Assembly: GCF_003261055.1 (NCBI RefSeq) | Contig: NZ_CP030073.1 | Location: forward strand, 7,750,001-7,814,000 | Direction: 5' to 3' | Length of the DNA stretch: 64,000 nt | Source of the DNA: Streptomyces cadmiisoli | GTDB taxonomy: Bacteria > Actinomycetota > Actinomycetes > Streptomycetales > Streptomycetaceae | Shown here: positions 1 to 8,154 of the stretch, piece after piece | Position numbering within the stretch: position 1 is the first letter of the stretch | Layout: every line of letters starts with the position of its first letter | Translations under genes and position numbers: made by a program | Notes under the pieces: model-generated | Seen by the model: the letters and a program-made list of their open reading frames with translations, nothing else | Database searches by the model: none | What the model was told of the DNA's origin: nothing

Positions 1-1
1 A

Positions 2-493
2 CTGACGCGACGGTTCGACAAGTCGATCGGCTACTTCTGGTCGGCGACCCATCAGCAGATCTATCGCGAGCTGGGAAAACTGGAGGCCGACGGCCTGATC
101 CGGGCGCTGCCGGCCGAGCAGCCGGTCCGCGGGCAGAAGAAGACCTACGAGGTCCTGCCCGCGGGCGGCGCCGAACTGGCCCGCTGGACGGCCGCGGCGC
201 AGGACCCCAAGCCGCTGCGCGACACGCTCCTGCTGCGGCTGCGTGCCGCCGCGGTGGTCGGCACCGCGGGTCTGGAGGCCGACCTGCGCCGCCATCTCGA
301 CCTGCACCGGGGTCAGTTGGCCGAGTACGAGGAGATCGAGCGGCGCGACTTCCCGCCCGGCAGGGACAGTCCCCAGGACCGTCTCCAGCACCTCGTCCTG
401 CGGGCGGGCATCGACCTGGAGACGTTCTGGACGCGCTGGCTCGAACACGCGCTGGCGGAGTTCGCCGAGCTGCCGGGCCTGGACGGTCGGTGA
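2..493 (+). CDS. PadR-family transcriptional regulator, C-terminal part (5' end outside window)
   Basis: The frame is already open at the left edge, so the N-terminus is missing. What remains starts inside the winged helix (a stretch with FWSATHQQIYRELGKLEADG, the typical PadR recognition-helix/wing region) and continues into the C-terminal coiled-coil dimerisation domain (roughly the last 80 residues, ending FAELPGLDGR). PadR proteins are dimeric repressors that usually bind small molecules. It resembles the second PadR gene at 6098, which has FWTAAPQQLYRELERME at the same place, so the two may be paralogues. The gene converges on the secreted-protein gene at 519. Its target cannot be judged because its upstream neighbour is outside the window. 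Confidence 0.9.
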   Translation: MTRRFDKSIGYFWSATHQQIYRELGKLEADGLIRALPAEQPVRGQKKTYEVLPAGGAELARWTAAAQDPKPLRDTLLLRLRAAAVVGTAGLEADLRRHLDLHRGQLAEYEEIERRDFPPGRDSPQDRLQHLVLRAGIDLETFWTRWLEHALAEFAELPGLDGR

Positions 494-518
494 ACGCGGC
501 CGTCCCCGCGTGCCGGGC

Positions 519-1052
519 TCAGAGCCGGTACGGCTTCGAGCGGCGGCGCAGGAACCAGGCCGCGGCGATGACGCCGGTGCCCACCAGCGCCCCGCCCGCC
601 ACCATGGTGACGGTGCTGTAGTCCTTGTTCGTGCCGCCGACCCCGCCCAGCACACCGCGCGACGGTGTGGACGTCGCCGAGATGGTGGATTTGGACGGGG
701 CGGAGACGATCACCGACTGGGTGCCGGCGGTGTTGTTGTTCGAGCACACGACGACGACGGTGTAGGTGCCGGGGGTCACGTTCGACCAGGCCGCCGTCTG
801 AAGACCGCCCGATGCGGAGAGGGTCACCTGGCGGCCCTGGGCGAAGCTCGTCTGATTGCTGGTGAGCAGTGAGGCGACGCCCCAGCTGCCGTTGAGCTGG
901 GCGCACGCGGTGGTGGTCACGGAGACCGTGGAACCGCTGGTGTTCACCGAGATCCCGCCGGCGGCACCAGCCGGTCCGGCGGCCAGGGTTATCGGCAGTG
1001 CGGCGGCGGCCAGGGTCAGTCCGGCTCGGAGAAATGGCTGAGAAGTAGTCAT
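519..1052 (-). CDS. Secreted, C-terminally membrane-anchored protein of unknown function
   Basis: The 177-aa product has a Sec signal peptide (MTTSQPFLRAGLTLAAAALP, probable cleavage after an AGPAGA stretch near residue 30). A Ser/Thr/Val-rich extracellular part follows, with two Cys (in TTACAQ and VVVCSN) that could pair. One transmembrane segment lies near residues 150-170, and the tail is short and basic (RRRSKPYRL). The ATG at 1052 was chosen over an upstream in-frame start because GGAGGACAG sits 7-8 nt before it. This architecture is common among Streptomyces surface proteins. No catalytic motif is visible and I do not recognise a named family. Confidence 0.8.
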   Translation of the reverse strand: MTTSQPFLRAGLTLAAAALPITLAAGPAGAAGGISVNTSGSTVSVTTTACAQLNGSWGVASLLTSNQTSFAQGRQVTLSASGGLQTAAWSNVTPGTYTVVVVCSNNNTAGTQSVIVSAPSKSTISATSTPSRGVLGGVGGTNKDYSTVTMVAGGALVGTGVIAAAWFLRRRSKPYRL

Positions 1053-1220
1053 GGGCCTGTCCTCCGGCGGCACGGTTGGCGGTACATCCCTTGCGCCGCC
1101 TGGGTCGGGAACGCCCGTGCTGCCTCAGTGGCAGCCAACGTGCCCCCGGCCCGTCCCGCATGCGGACCGCACCCGAGCAGGTGACGCCTTCCCCCGTGCG
1201 GCGGCACCGGAGTGCGGGCG

Positions 1221-2201
1221 TCACCGATCTGTGGTGCCGCCGGTGGTGACCGTCCGTTCCGCCGAGAATCCGCCCCAGGTGCCGTCCGGGAGCCTGGCCC
1301 GGATCCGTACCCGGTGGCTCACGCCGCTTTCCGGGCCCAGGTAGAAGCTGTACGTCGCCCGGCCGCGGGGTGCCGTGCCGCCCCAGACGAGCGAGGTGGC
1401 CGGCCGTCCGTCGAGCTGGATCTGATACTCCGTGATCACCCCGTCGGCCTCGGGCGGCGTCCAGGACAGGTCGACGTGGTAGGCGCCGTCGGCGTGCCGG
1501 GTGCCCGCCCGGAACGCGGTGGGCGCGGTGCCCCGTCCGTCGTCGGTGCCCGGCGCGGTGGTGAGGCGGACGGCCCGGCCCGCGGGCGAGACGTTGTCCG
1601 CGGCGTCCCGCGCCCGGACGGTGAACGAATAGCGGGTGCCGGGGCGCAGCCCGGTCACCACGGTCGCCGTCTGCGCCCCGCCCACGCTGTGGATCTTCGT
1701 GCCGCCCTGATGGACGTCGTAGGAGGCCACGCCGCGGTCGTCCGCCGAGGCGGTCCAGGACAGCTGCACCGCCCGGCTGCCGACGACCCGTCCCCGCACG
1801 GCGCCCGGCCGCGACGGTGCCGAGCGGTCGGCCGCGCCCGCGGCGTGCGTCGTGGCCCGGACCTCGCGGCTGCGCGGCCCGAGCCGCCCCTCGGCGTCCC
1901 GCGCCCGCACGGTGAACACATAGGTCGTCGAGGGCGCCAAGCGGGTGATGTCGACCATGTGCTCCGAGGCGGGCACCTCCTCGACCTTGGTGGCGTCGCG
2001 GTACACCTCGTAGGCGCTGATCCGGGGGGACACGGCGTTCCACATCACATGGACGCTGGTCGCGCTGCCCGCCGCCGCGGTCACCCCCGTGGGCGCACCG
2101 GGCAGCGGGCCGTCGCCGGCCGCCGCGCCGCCCGTCGTGCACGAGGCGACCAGCAGGAGGGCGCCGCAGGCGAGCGCGGCGGGAGCGGGGACACGTCGCA
2201 C
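1221..2201 (-). CDS. Fibronectin type III repeat lipoprotein
   Basis: A 326-aa protein beginning with a lipoprotein signal (hydrophobic ALACGALLLVASC; the Cys is the likely lipidated residue), so it should be anchored outside the membrane. Three Fn3 domains follow, around residues 35-125, 130-225 and 235-325, each with the typical SWTA/MWNAV and TYxFTVRARD strands. No catalytic domain is present. Fn3 modules in actinomycetes often accompany polysaccharide-degrading enzymes, and a chitosanase is divergently encoded next door. The GTG at 2201 has GGGAGG seven bases upstream and places the signal peptide at the very N-terminus; a TTG at 2231 is possible but lacks a good ribosome site and would overlap a palindrome. 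Confidence 0.85.
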   Translation of the reverse strand: MRRVPAPAALACGALLLVASCTTGGAAAGDGPLPGAPTGVTAAAGSATSVHVMWNAVSPRISAYEVYRDATKVEEVPASEHMVDITRLAPSTTYVFTVRARDAEGRLGPRSREVRATTHAAGAADRSAPSRPGAVRGRVVGSRAVQLSWTASADDRGVASYDVHQGGTKIHSVGGAQTATVVTGLRPGTRYSFTVRARDAADNVSPAGRAVRLTTAPGTDDGRGTAPTAFRAGTRHADGAYHVDLSWTPPEADGVITEYQIQLDGRPATSLVWGGTAPRGRATYSFYLGPESGVSHRVRIRARLPDGTWGGFSAERTVTTGGTTDR

Positions 2202-2231
2202 TACTCGGCCTCCCGGACGGGATGACGGCAA

Positions 2232-2243
2232 TGGTCCGGACCA
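2232..2243. promoter_or_regulatory. DasR-type (dre-like) palindrome
   Basis: TGGTCCGGACCA is a perfect 12-bp palindrome 30 bp upstream of the Fn3 lipoprotein start. It differs from the known Streptomyces DasR-responsive element core TGGTCTAGACCA only in the central two bases (CG for TA). Dre elements control chitin and N-acetylglucosamine genes, and a chitosanase is divergently encoded here. The identification is by similarity only; the changed centre may reduce or abolish binding. Confidence 0.4.
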
Positions 2244-2251
2244 ATATGGCG

Positions 2252-2275
2252 CCCTTGATGCGTGCGCATCAAGGG
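2252..2275. promoter_or_regulatory. Perfect inverted repeat, 11-bp arms, 2-nt spacer
   Basis: The arms CCCTTGATGCG and CGCATCAAGGG are separated by TG. The repeat sits directly next to the dre-like palindrome in the divergent promoter region, so it is more likely an operator for a dimeric regulator than a terminator. The regulator is unknown. Confidence 0.45.
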
Positions 2276-2568
2276 GGCGGCGGGTGCGAGGCGTCCGGCG
2301 CGGTTACGTATGCTGAGGATCCTCACGGCCGAACTCTCCCTGCGCAGCGGGGAGTTCCGGCCGACGGCGCGGAACGCTGTCGTCGCTGAAACCGCGCCGG
2401 CACGGGTGGCCGGCGGCCCGAGCCCGCGTGTGCTCGGGCTTCCGGCCCCCGGCCTCTGATGGACGTTCCTTGGGTGCGCCGTCCGGCCCTTCGGGGTGGC
2501 CGCGTGATCTAGTCGGCAAGAGATTGGACGAGTGCCCGTCAAATGTCCCCGACAGAGAGTCCCTCATC

Positions 2569-3285
2569 GTGAGCGTCCGGTTCCTCACCCTGGCTGCGGC
2601 GAGCGTCGCCCTGCTCGCCCCGACCGTGCCCCCCACCGCCCCCGGTCAACCCGGCAAAGGCCACCTCCTCCGGCACCAGCCGACGGCCGTGCAGCACGAA
2701 GGCGCCGTGTCCGCCGCCGAGCTGCTGGCGAGGGTGCGCGACTGCGCCCCCGTCTCCGCCGGCCGCTACCGGACCGACGGCGGCACCCCGGCCACCGTCC
2801 CCGTCTGCGGCACGCCCGACGCCGTCTTCTGGCAGGCGGACATGGACATCGACTGCGACGGCCGCCCCGGCGACCGCTGCAACAGCAGCACCGACCCGTA
2901 CTTCTCCGCCGGCACCGCCTTCCAGCAGTCCGACGGCCGTCACCTGGACGCGGAGACCCTGCCCTACGTCGTCGTGCCCGTGCCCAGCGCCGTCTGGGAC
3001 CACCGCGACCACGGTGTGCGCGGCGGATCGGTGGTGGCCGTCGTGCACGGCGACCGGGTGCAGTACGCGGTCGTGGGCGACACCGGGCCGCACGACATCA
3101 TCGGCGAGGCGTCCTACGCCACCGCCCAGGCCCTGGGCATCAACCCCGACCCGAAGGGCGGCGGCACCGACTCCGGTGTCACCTACATCGTCTTCAAGGA
3201 CTCCCAGGCCGTGCCCATCGAGAGCCACGCGTCCGCCGTGCAGATCGGGGAGCGGCTGGCGAGAGGGTTCGTCGACGGCTCCTGA
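2569..3285 (+). CDS. Secreted chitosanase, glycoside hydrolase family 75
   Basis: The 238-aa product carries a Sec signal peptide (SVRFLTLAAASVALLAPTVP) and a GH75 catalytic domain over most of its length. GH75 enzymes hydrolyse beta-1,4 bonds in chitosan by an inverting mechanism. The characteristic VFWQADMDIDCDG block near residue 85, the GDTGP motif with the presumed catalytic Asp, and IIGEASYA with the presumed catalytic Glu are all present. A run of four Cys (DCAPVS, PVCGTP, DIDCDG, DRCNSS) suggests two disulphides. The GTG at 2569 places the signal peptide at the N-terminus and has GAGAG upstream; the frame is open further upstream but that stretch is not protein-like. It is divergent from an Fn3 lipoprotein. 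Confidence 0.88.
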   Translation: MSVRFLTLAAASVALLAPTVPPTAPGQPGKGHLLRHQPTAVQHEGAVSAAELLARVRDCAPVSAGRYRTDGGTPATVPVCGTPDAVFWQADMDIDCDGRPGDRCNSSTDPYFSAGTAFQQSDGRHLDAETLPYVVVPVPSAVWDHRDHGVRGGSVVAVVHGDRVQYAVVGDTGPHDIIGEASYATAQALGINPDPKGGGTDSGVTYIVFKDSQAVPIESHASAVQIGERLARGFVDGS

Positions 3286-3369
3286 GCGACCGTCGGTCCG
3301 CCGGCCGGCCGTCACCGGCCGCCGCACGGCGCCTGCCGACGGGGCGTGCGCCGTACGGCGGTGTACGCG

Positions 3370-3780
3370 TCACACCTTCCGGTACGAGTAGGCGTCCCCG
3401 GCCGCCGCCTCCACCGCGTCGAGGTCCGCCCCCGTGGCCGCCGTGACGACCGCGGCGACGGCGCCCTCGACGAACGGCGCGTCGACCAGTCGGGTGCCGG
3501 CCGGGAGTTCGTCGCCCTCGGCGAGCAGCGCCTTCACGGTGAGCACGGCGCTGCCGAGGTCGGTGAGCACGGCGACGCCCGCGCCCCGGTCCACGGCCGC
3601 GGCGGCCGCGGCGATCAGTTCGGCGCTCGTCCCCAGGCCGCCGCCCTCGGTGCCGCCCGCCGGGACGACGGGCACCGGGGTGCCGCCGCCCGCGAGGCCC
3701 TTCGCCAGTTCGGCCACCGACTCGGCCACCTGCGCGCTGTGCGACACCAGCACGATCCCGACCACCTTGTCGTCACTCAC
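3370..3780 (-). CDS. dhaM: Dihydroxyacetone kinase phosphotransfer subunit DhaM (EIIA-Man type)
   Basis: This 136-aa protein is a single EIIA-mannose-like domain. It begins GIVLVSHSAQVAESVAELA, in which the His of SHS is the phosphorylated residue. In PTS-dependent dihydroxyacetone kinases, DhaM receives phosphate from HPr and rephosphorylates the ADP held by DhaL. It lacks the HPr and EI domains fused to DhaM in enterobacteria, so it must use the general PTS proteins. The start overlaps the dhaL end by 8 bp, so the two are translationally coupled; it is the third gene of dhaK-dhaL-dhaM. Confidence 0.93.
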   Translation of the reverse strand: MSDDKVVGIVLVSHSAQVAESVAELAKGLAGGGTPVPVVPAGGTEGGGLGTSAELIAAAAAAVDRGAGVAVLTDLGSAVLTVKALLAEGDELPAGTRLVDAPFVEGAVAAVVTAATGADLDAVEAAAGDAYSYRKV

Positions 3781-4372
3781 CGGCCGCCTCCGCGAGCCCC
3801 GCGACGAGCAGTGCCGCCGAGGTGGCGCCCGGGTCCTGGTGGCCGATGCTCCGCTCGCCGAGGTAGCTCGCCCGGCCCTTGCGGGCCTGCATCGGAGTGG
3901 TGGCCAGGGCGCCCTGCTCGGCGGCGGTCCGCGCCGCCGTGAACGAGTCGCCGAGCGCCTCGACCGCCGGCACCAGCGCGTCGATCATCGTCTTGTCGCC
4001 GGGCGCGGCCCCGCCGAGCGCCATCACAGCGTCCACGCCCGCCCGCAGCGCTTCGGCGAGCTGCTCCTCGCCGACCTCCGCGTCGTCCCCGAGGGCCTTG
4101 CCGGTGCGGCGCAGCAGCGTTCCGTACAGCGGGCCGGAGGCTCCGCCGACCGTCGAGATGAGCTGCCGCCCGGCGAGCACCAGGACGGCGCCGGGCGTGT
4201 CCGGGTTCTCCTTCTGGAGCACCGCGGTCACGGCGGTGAAACCGCGCTGGAGATTGCTCCCGTGGTCCGCGTCCCCGATGGGGGAGTCGAGGGCGGTGAG
4301 CCGTTCCGCCTCGCGGTCCACGGACGCGGCGGTCGCCGTCATCCAACGGCGGAAGAAGTCGGCGTCGAGCAC
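3773..4372 (-). CDS. dhaL: Dihydroxyacetone kinase ADP-binding subunit DhaL
   Basis: A 199-aa DhaL protein. The metal/nucleotide-binding signature PIGDADHGSN lies near residue 32, and TVGGASGPLYGTLLRR near residue 78 matches the nucleotide loop of the family. DhaL holds ADP as a tightly bound cofactor that relays phosphate from DhaM to the dihydroxyacetone bound covalently on DhaK. The length is typical for the stand-alone subunit. It lies 45 bp after dhaK and overlaps dhaM. Confidence 0.95.
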   Translation of the reverse strand: MLDADFFRRWMTATAASVDREAERLTALDSPIGDADHGSNLQRGFTAVTAVLQKENPDTPGAVLVLAGRQLISTVGGASGPLYGTLLRRTGKALGDDAEVGEEQLAEALRAGVDAVMALGGAAPGDKTMIDALVPAVEALGDSFTAARTAAEQGALATTPMQARKGRASYLGERSIGHQDPGATSAALLVAGLAEAAGE

Positions 4373-4417
4373 TGGTTCTCCTTGCCTGGTAGGTACGTTG
4401 ATCGACTCGACCCGCCG

Positions 4418-5410
4418 TCACACACCCCAGCGCAGGCCGGGCGTGCGCACCGGTGCGTCCCACAGCCGCAGCACTTCCTCGTCGACCTGGCACAGGGTGA
4501 CCGAGGCGCCGGCCATGTCGAGGGAGGTGACGTAGTTGCCGACGAGCGTGCGGGCCACGGCGACCCCGCGTTCGCCCAGCACCCGCTGCACCTCGGCGTT
4601 GAAGCCGTACAGCTCCAGCAGTGGGGTCGCCCCCATGCCGTTGACCAGGACCAGGACGGGGTTGCGGGGCTGGAGGTCCTCCAGTACGGCGTGCACCGCG
4701 AAGTCGGCGATCTCCCGCGAGGTCATCATCGCTCGACGCTCCCGCCCGGGTTCCCCGTGGATGCCGATGCCGAGCTCCAGCTCGCCGGGCGGCAGATCGA
4801 AGGTGGGGGAGCCCTTCGCGGGCGTGGTGACGGCGCTGAGGGCGACGCCGAAACTGCGGGAGCTCTCGTTGATCTGCCGGGCGACCGCCTCGACCCGCTC
4901 CAGCGGCTGCCCCTCCTCGGCGGCGGCCCCGGCGATCTTTTCCACGAACAGCGTCGCGCCCGTACCGCGCCGGCCCGCCGTGTAGAGGCTGTCGGTGACC
5001 GCCACGTCGTCGTTGACCAGGACCTTGGCGATCTGGATGCCCTCGTCCTCGGCGAGTTCGGCCGCCATGTCGAAGTTGAGCACGTCGCCGGTGTAGTTCT
5101 TCACGATGAACAGGACCCCGGCGCCGCTGTCCACGGCCGCCGCCGCCCGGAGCATCTGGTCCGGCACCGGGGAGGTGAAGACCTCGCCGGGGCAGGCGGC
5201 CGACAGCATGCCGGGTCCGACGAATCCGCCGTGCAGCGGCTCGTGCCCCGAGCCGCCGCCCGAGACCAGCGCGACCTTCCCGGCGACGGGGGCGTCCCGC
5301 CGTACGATCACGCGGTTGTCGACGTCGACGGTCAGCTCGGGGTGGGCGGCCGCCATGCCCCGCAGCGCGTCCGCTACGACGGTCTCCGGCACGTTGATCA
5401 GCATCTTCAT
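4418..5410 (-). CDS. dhaK: Dihydroxyacetone kinase substrate-binding subunit DhaK
   Basis: The 330-aa product has the DhaK signatures VSGGGSGHEPLHGGFVG (phosphate/substrate loop) and LGIGIHGEPGRER, whose His forms the covalent hemiaminal with dihydroxyacetone. With DhaL and DhaM it makes dihydroxyacetone phosphate from dihydroxyacetone at the expense of phosphoenolpyruvate, feeding glycolysis. The ATG at 5410 is preceded by AGGAGGTATCC and starts the standard MKMLINVPETVVADALRG N-terminus, so the in-frame upstream extension was rejected. It is the first gene of the operon; no dedicated regulator such as DhaR is adjacent. Confidence 0.95.
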   Translation of the reverse strand: MKMLINVPETVVADALRGMAAAHPELTVDVDNRVIVRRDAPVAGKVALVSGGGSGHEPLHGGFVGPGMLSAACPGEVFTSPVPDQMLRAAAAVDSGAGVLFIVKNYTGDVLNFDMAAELAEDEGIQIAKVLVNDDVAVTDSLYTAGRRGTGATLFVEKIAGAAAEEGQPLERVEAVARQINESSRSFGVALSAVTTPAKGSPTFDLPPGELELGIGIHGEPGRERRAMMTSREIADFAVHAVLEDLQPRNPVLVLVNGMGATPLLELYGFNAEVQRVLGERGVAVARTLVGNYVTSLDMAGASVTLCQVDEEVLRLWDAPVRTPGLRWGV

Positions 5411-5547
5411 GGATACCTCCTGGTGAGCGCGGCGGCCGAGCGCGATCCGGGTCGGCGGAGGTGGGTCGGCCGTGCGCGCCGCCGATGGATCCCGCACTGG
5501 GAAGTATCGACCTTGGAGCGGCGCTGGTCACGTGCACGGCACGGAGG

Positions 5548-5940
5548 TCATCGCCCGGCGGCCTCCGCGGCGATGCGGTCGAACTGCGCGCCCATCGCCT
5601 CGGCGAGGGCCTGGGCGGCCGACAGAGGGCGCACCATCACCATCAGGTCGTCGATCCGGCCGTCCTCGTCCATGTGCAGGAAGTCGCAGCCCTGGATCTG
5701 CTTGCCGGCGACCGTGGCGGTGAAGACGAGGGCGTGGTCGCGGCCGTCGGGGTCGCCGAACTCCCGCTGGTAGGTGAAGTCCTCGAAGACCCGGGTGACG
5801 CCGCGCAGGATCGCCGCGGTGATCGCCTTGCCGGTGTACGGCTTGAAGACGACGGGGCTGGTGAACACGACGTCGTCGGCCAGCAGGTCGTCCAGCGCTT
5901 CGAGGTCGTTGTTCTCGACCGCGCGGCGGAAGGGGTGCAT
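5548..5940 (-). CDS. NTF2-like / SnoaL-like family protein
   Basis: A 130-aa cone-shaped alpha+beta fold protein: an N-terminal helix (MHPFRRAVENNDLEALDDLL), the DDVVFTSPVVFKPYTGK segment and a C-terminal FLHMDEDGRIDDLMVMVRP strand pair typical of the family. Members are cyclases, isomerases or small ligand-binding proteins, and the sequence does not say which. It is divergently transcribed from a PadR regulator across a 157-bp region packed with candidate operator repeats, so it is probably the regulated partner of that gene. Confidence 0.85.
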   Translation of the reverse strand: MHPFRRAVENNDLEALDDLLADDVVFTSPVVFKPYTGKAITAAILRGVTRVFEDFTYQREFGDPDGRDHALVFTATVAGKQIQGCDFLHMDEDGRIDDLMVMVRPLSAAQALAEAMGAQFDRIAAEAAGR

Positions 5941-6033
5941 GGGTCACCTCGGATACATAGTCAACGAATTGAATAGGTCGAAGGGAGGCTATGGGCGGCG
6001 CTCGCGCCTGTCCAGGCCCTCATGTTCAACTTG

Positions 6034-6079
6034 TGGATCGGTCAACTCATGGATCGGTCAACTCGTTGATTGATCAACG
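6034..6079. promoter_or_regulatory. Operator cluster between NTF2-like gene and padR
   Basis: Two exact direct copies of TGGATCGGTCAACTC (6034-6048 and 6050-6064) lie 16 bp apart. They are followed at once by the perfect inverted repeat CGTTGAT-TG-ATCAACG (6064-6079), which ends 18 bp before the padR start. The GTCAAC/GTTGA half-site also appears near 5960 and 6025. The array fits cooperative binding by the PadR protein, repressing itself and the divergent NTF2-like gene. Confidence 0.6.
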
Positions 6080-6097
6080 CGGTGCTACGTTGACGCG

Positions 6098-6682
6098 ATG
6101 GCATTGCGCAACGCGGTGATGGCCGCCCTGCTCGAGGGCGAGGCCTCGGGCTACGACCTCGCGAAGGGCTTCGACGCCTCCGTGGCCAACTTCTGGACGG
6201 CCGCGCCCCAGCAGCTCTACCGGGAGCTGGAACGCATGGAGGCCGAGGGCCTGATCCGGGCCCGGGTCGTCGAACAGCGCCGCCGGCCCAACAAGCGGCT
6301 CTACGCGCTCACCGAGGCCGGCCTCGACGCCGTGCGCGCCTATGTCGCCGAACCGCCCTCGCGGCCCACCGCGATCAGGGACGAACTGCTGGTCAAGGTG
6401 CAGTGCGCGGACATCGGCGACATCGAGGCGGTGCGCACGGCGGTCACCGCGCACATGGACCGCGCCACCGCCAAGCTCGCCCGCTACGAACGGCTGCGGG
6501 AACGCCTGCTGGCCGGGCGCACCGAGGACGAGTACTTCGCCGGGGCCGAGCGGATCGGCCCTTATCTCACGCTGCTGCGGGGGATGTCCTTCGAACAGGA
6601 GAACCTCCGCTGGGGCGAGATCGCGCTGCGGCGGCTCGCCCACCGCACCGCGCCGGGCGGGGCCGGCGGCGAAGCCGGCTGA
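6098..6682 (+). CDS. PadR-family transcriptional regulator
   Basis: A complete 194-aa PadR protein. The winged helix spans about residues 1-80 (MALRNAVMAALLEGEASGYD, then FWTAAPQQLYRELERMEAEG as recognition helix and wing, then RLYALTEAGLDAV). A C-terminal helical dimerisation domain follows (about 90-180). Its spacing from the repeats at 6034-6079 suggests autoregulation and repression of the divergent NTF2-like gene. The inducer is unknown. It converges on the ClC gene, with a 16-bp GC palindrome between them. Confidence 0.93.
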   Translation: MALRNAVMAALLEGEASGYDLAKGFDASVANFWTAAPQQLYRELERMEAEGLIRARVVEQRRRPNKRLYALTEAGLDAVRAYVAEPPSRPTAIRDELLVKVQCADIGDIEAVRTAVTAHMDRATAKLARYERLRERLLAGRTEDEYFAGAERIGPYLTLLRGMSFEQENLRWGEIALRRLAHRTAPGGAGGEAG

Positions 6683-6731
6683 CCGCGCCGGGCCGCCCGC
6701 CGAGAGCCCCGGACCCGTGCGGGAGGTCCCC

Positions 6732-6747
6732 TCCGCCGCGCGGCGGA
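6732..6747. terminator. GC palindrome between convergent genes
   Basis: TCCGCCGC-GCGGCGGA is a perfect 16-bp palindrome between the ends of padR and the ClC gene. It could form a short stem with a forced loop, but there is no U-tract, so the terminator call is tentative. Confidence 0.3.
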
Positions 6748-6783
6748 CCGCCGGAGCCCGACCGACCGATCGTGTCCGGCGGG

Positions 6784-8154
6784 TCAGTTGCGGCTGGGAG
6801 GGGCGTGGCGTCCCCCGACGAACTGCGTCACCATGAACGCCAGCACCGACGCGGTGACGATCAGCGGCATCTGGTTGTGCGCGTCCGGGCCGAGCAGCAG
6901 GATCGCGAGGATCGAGCTGGTCAGCGGCAGACCACTGACCGCGGCCGTCGCCGCCGCCGCGCCCACCGCGAGCGACGGCGCGGCGCCGAAGCCGGGCAGC
7001 CCGTTGCAGGCCAGTGCCGCAGCCGTACCGATGAGGACCGCCGGGAAGATCGGGCCGCCGCGCAGGCTGCCCAGTGCGATGCCGTAGGCCACCCCCTTGC
7101 ACAGCACGAGGGCGAACAGGGCCGCCACGGACAGTTCGTGCGGGTCCGCGGCGAGAGTGCCGAGCATGATCTGACCGGACAGGGCCGCCTCCTGCGGCGA
7201 GCGGCCGGTGAGCAGCGCGTACGCGGTCAGGCAGCCGCCGACCGCCAGGGCGCACACGACGGTGCGCACGGCGGTGTGCCGCCCCGTCCACGCGGCGGTC
7301 CGGAAGCCGAGCCCCCGGGCCAGCGTGATCACGACCGCGACGAGCGCCGCGATCGGCAGGCCCCAGAGGAAGTCGCCCACGTCGGGGTAGGCGTCCGGCG
7401 GCACGGAGGTCAGCGACAGTCCGCCGGTCTTCAGACCGGTCCAGCGGCCGAATCCCTCGAACGTCAGGGCACCCGCGGCCGCCGCGAGCAGACAGGGCAG
7501 CAGCAGGACCACGAGCCGCGCGCCGCCGAGCGCGGCCGCCTCGACGACCAGCACCGCCGCCACCACCGGCCCGCCCAGGATGGTCGAGATGGCCGCGGTC
7601 GACCCCGCCGTGGCGACCAGGGCCGTCGTCGCCGGGTCCGGGGCCGAGCGCGCCCACCGCAGGGACAGCAGCGCCAGACCGCTGCCGAGCGCCATCAGCG
7701 GTGCCTCGGGGCCGAGCACCACACCGAGCGGCAGCGTCGCGAGGGCCGCCACCACCACACCGGGCAGCGCGCGCGGGCCGATCGGCGTACCGCCGAAGCC
7801 GTGCGCCGGCACGTGCCCGCCGGTGCCGGGCACCCGCGTGACGATCGGCGCCAGGATCAGCCCGGCGAGCAGCAGCGCGGGCAGGGGCCACCACCACGGC
7901 GCTTCGTCGTGGCCCAGCGTCCGGGGCAGCGACTGCCACACCCAGCGCTGGAGTTCGTGCTGGAAGCCGACGAAGAAGAAGCACGCCACCGCGATCGGGA
8001 CGCCGAGCAGCACGCTGAACGACAGCAGGCCCACGTAGCGGCGGCTGAGCAGGATCGTCCGCAGCGCGGGTTCGGCCGCCGGTCCCGCGGCGGGCGCGGC
8101 TTCGGCCGGTCCGTGCCCGCCCGGCGGGTTCGACGGCCCGCGGTCAGACGGCAC
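6784..8154 (-). CDS. ClC-family chloride channel or H+/Cl- antiporter
   Basis: The 456-aa integral membrane protein has about ten hydrophobic segments between residues 40 and 450. It keeps degenerate ClC selectivity-filter motifs: VPGTGGHVPAHGFGG in place of GSGIP, and VVLGPEAPLMALGSG in place of GKEGP. Members move chloride or other anions, often with proton exchange, and the altered filter leaves the ion uncertain. The N-terminal 30 residues are Pro/Ala-rich and probably cytoplasmic. Its start overlaps the end of the upstream membrane-protein gene by 11 bp, so the two are co-translated. Confidence 0.85.
   Translation of the reverse strand: MPSDRGPSNPPGGHGPAEAAPAAGPAAEPALRTILLSRRYVGLLSFSVLLGVPIAVACFFFVGFQHELQRWVWQSLPRTLGHDEAPWWWPLPALLLAGLILAPIVTRVPGTGGHVPAHGFGGTPIGPRALPGVVVAALATLPLGVVLGPEAPLMALGSGLALLSLRWARSAPDPATTALVATAGSTAAISTILGGPVVAAVLVVEAAALGGARLVVLLLPCLLAAAAGALTFEGFGRWTGLKTGGLSLTSVPPDAYPDVGDFLWGLPIAALVAVVITLARGLGFRTAAWTGRHTAVRTVVCALAVGGCLTAYALLTGRSPQEAALSGQIMLGTLAADPHELSVAALFALVLCKGVAYGIALGSLRGGPIFPAVLIGTAAALACNGLPGFGAAPSLAVGAAAATAAVSGLPLTSSILAILLLGPDAHNQMPLIVTASVLAFMVTQFVGGRHAPPSRN

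Larger units (their letters stand above)
2202..2568. other. Intergenic region, divergent promoters of the Fn3 lipoprotein and chitosanase
   Basis: This 367-base gap between divergently transcribed genes has no convincing gene. It contains the palindrome TGGTCCGGACCA (2232-2243), an 11-bp-arm inverted repeat (2252-2275), and then unstructured GC-rich DNA up to the chitosanase GTG. Promoters for both flanking genes must lie here, but I could not identify -10/-35 boxes with confidence. Confidence 0.6.

Noticed and set aside
3290..3365. Weak CGGCCG hairpin between chitosanase and dhaM as a terminator
   Set aside because: CGGCCG is self-complementary and common in this DNA; the stem is only 6 bp, so it is not distinguishable from background.
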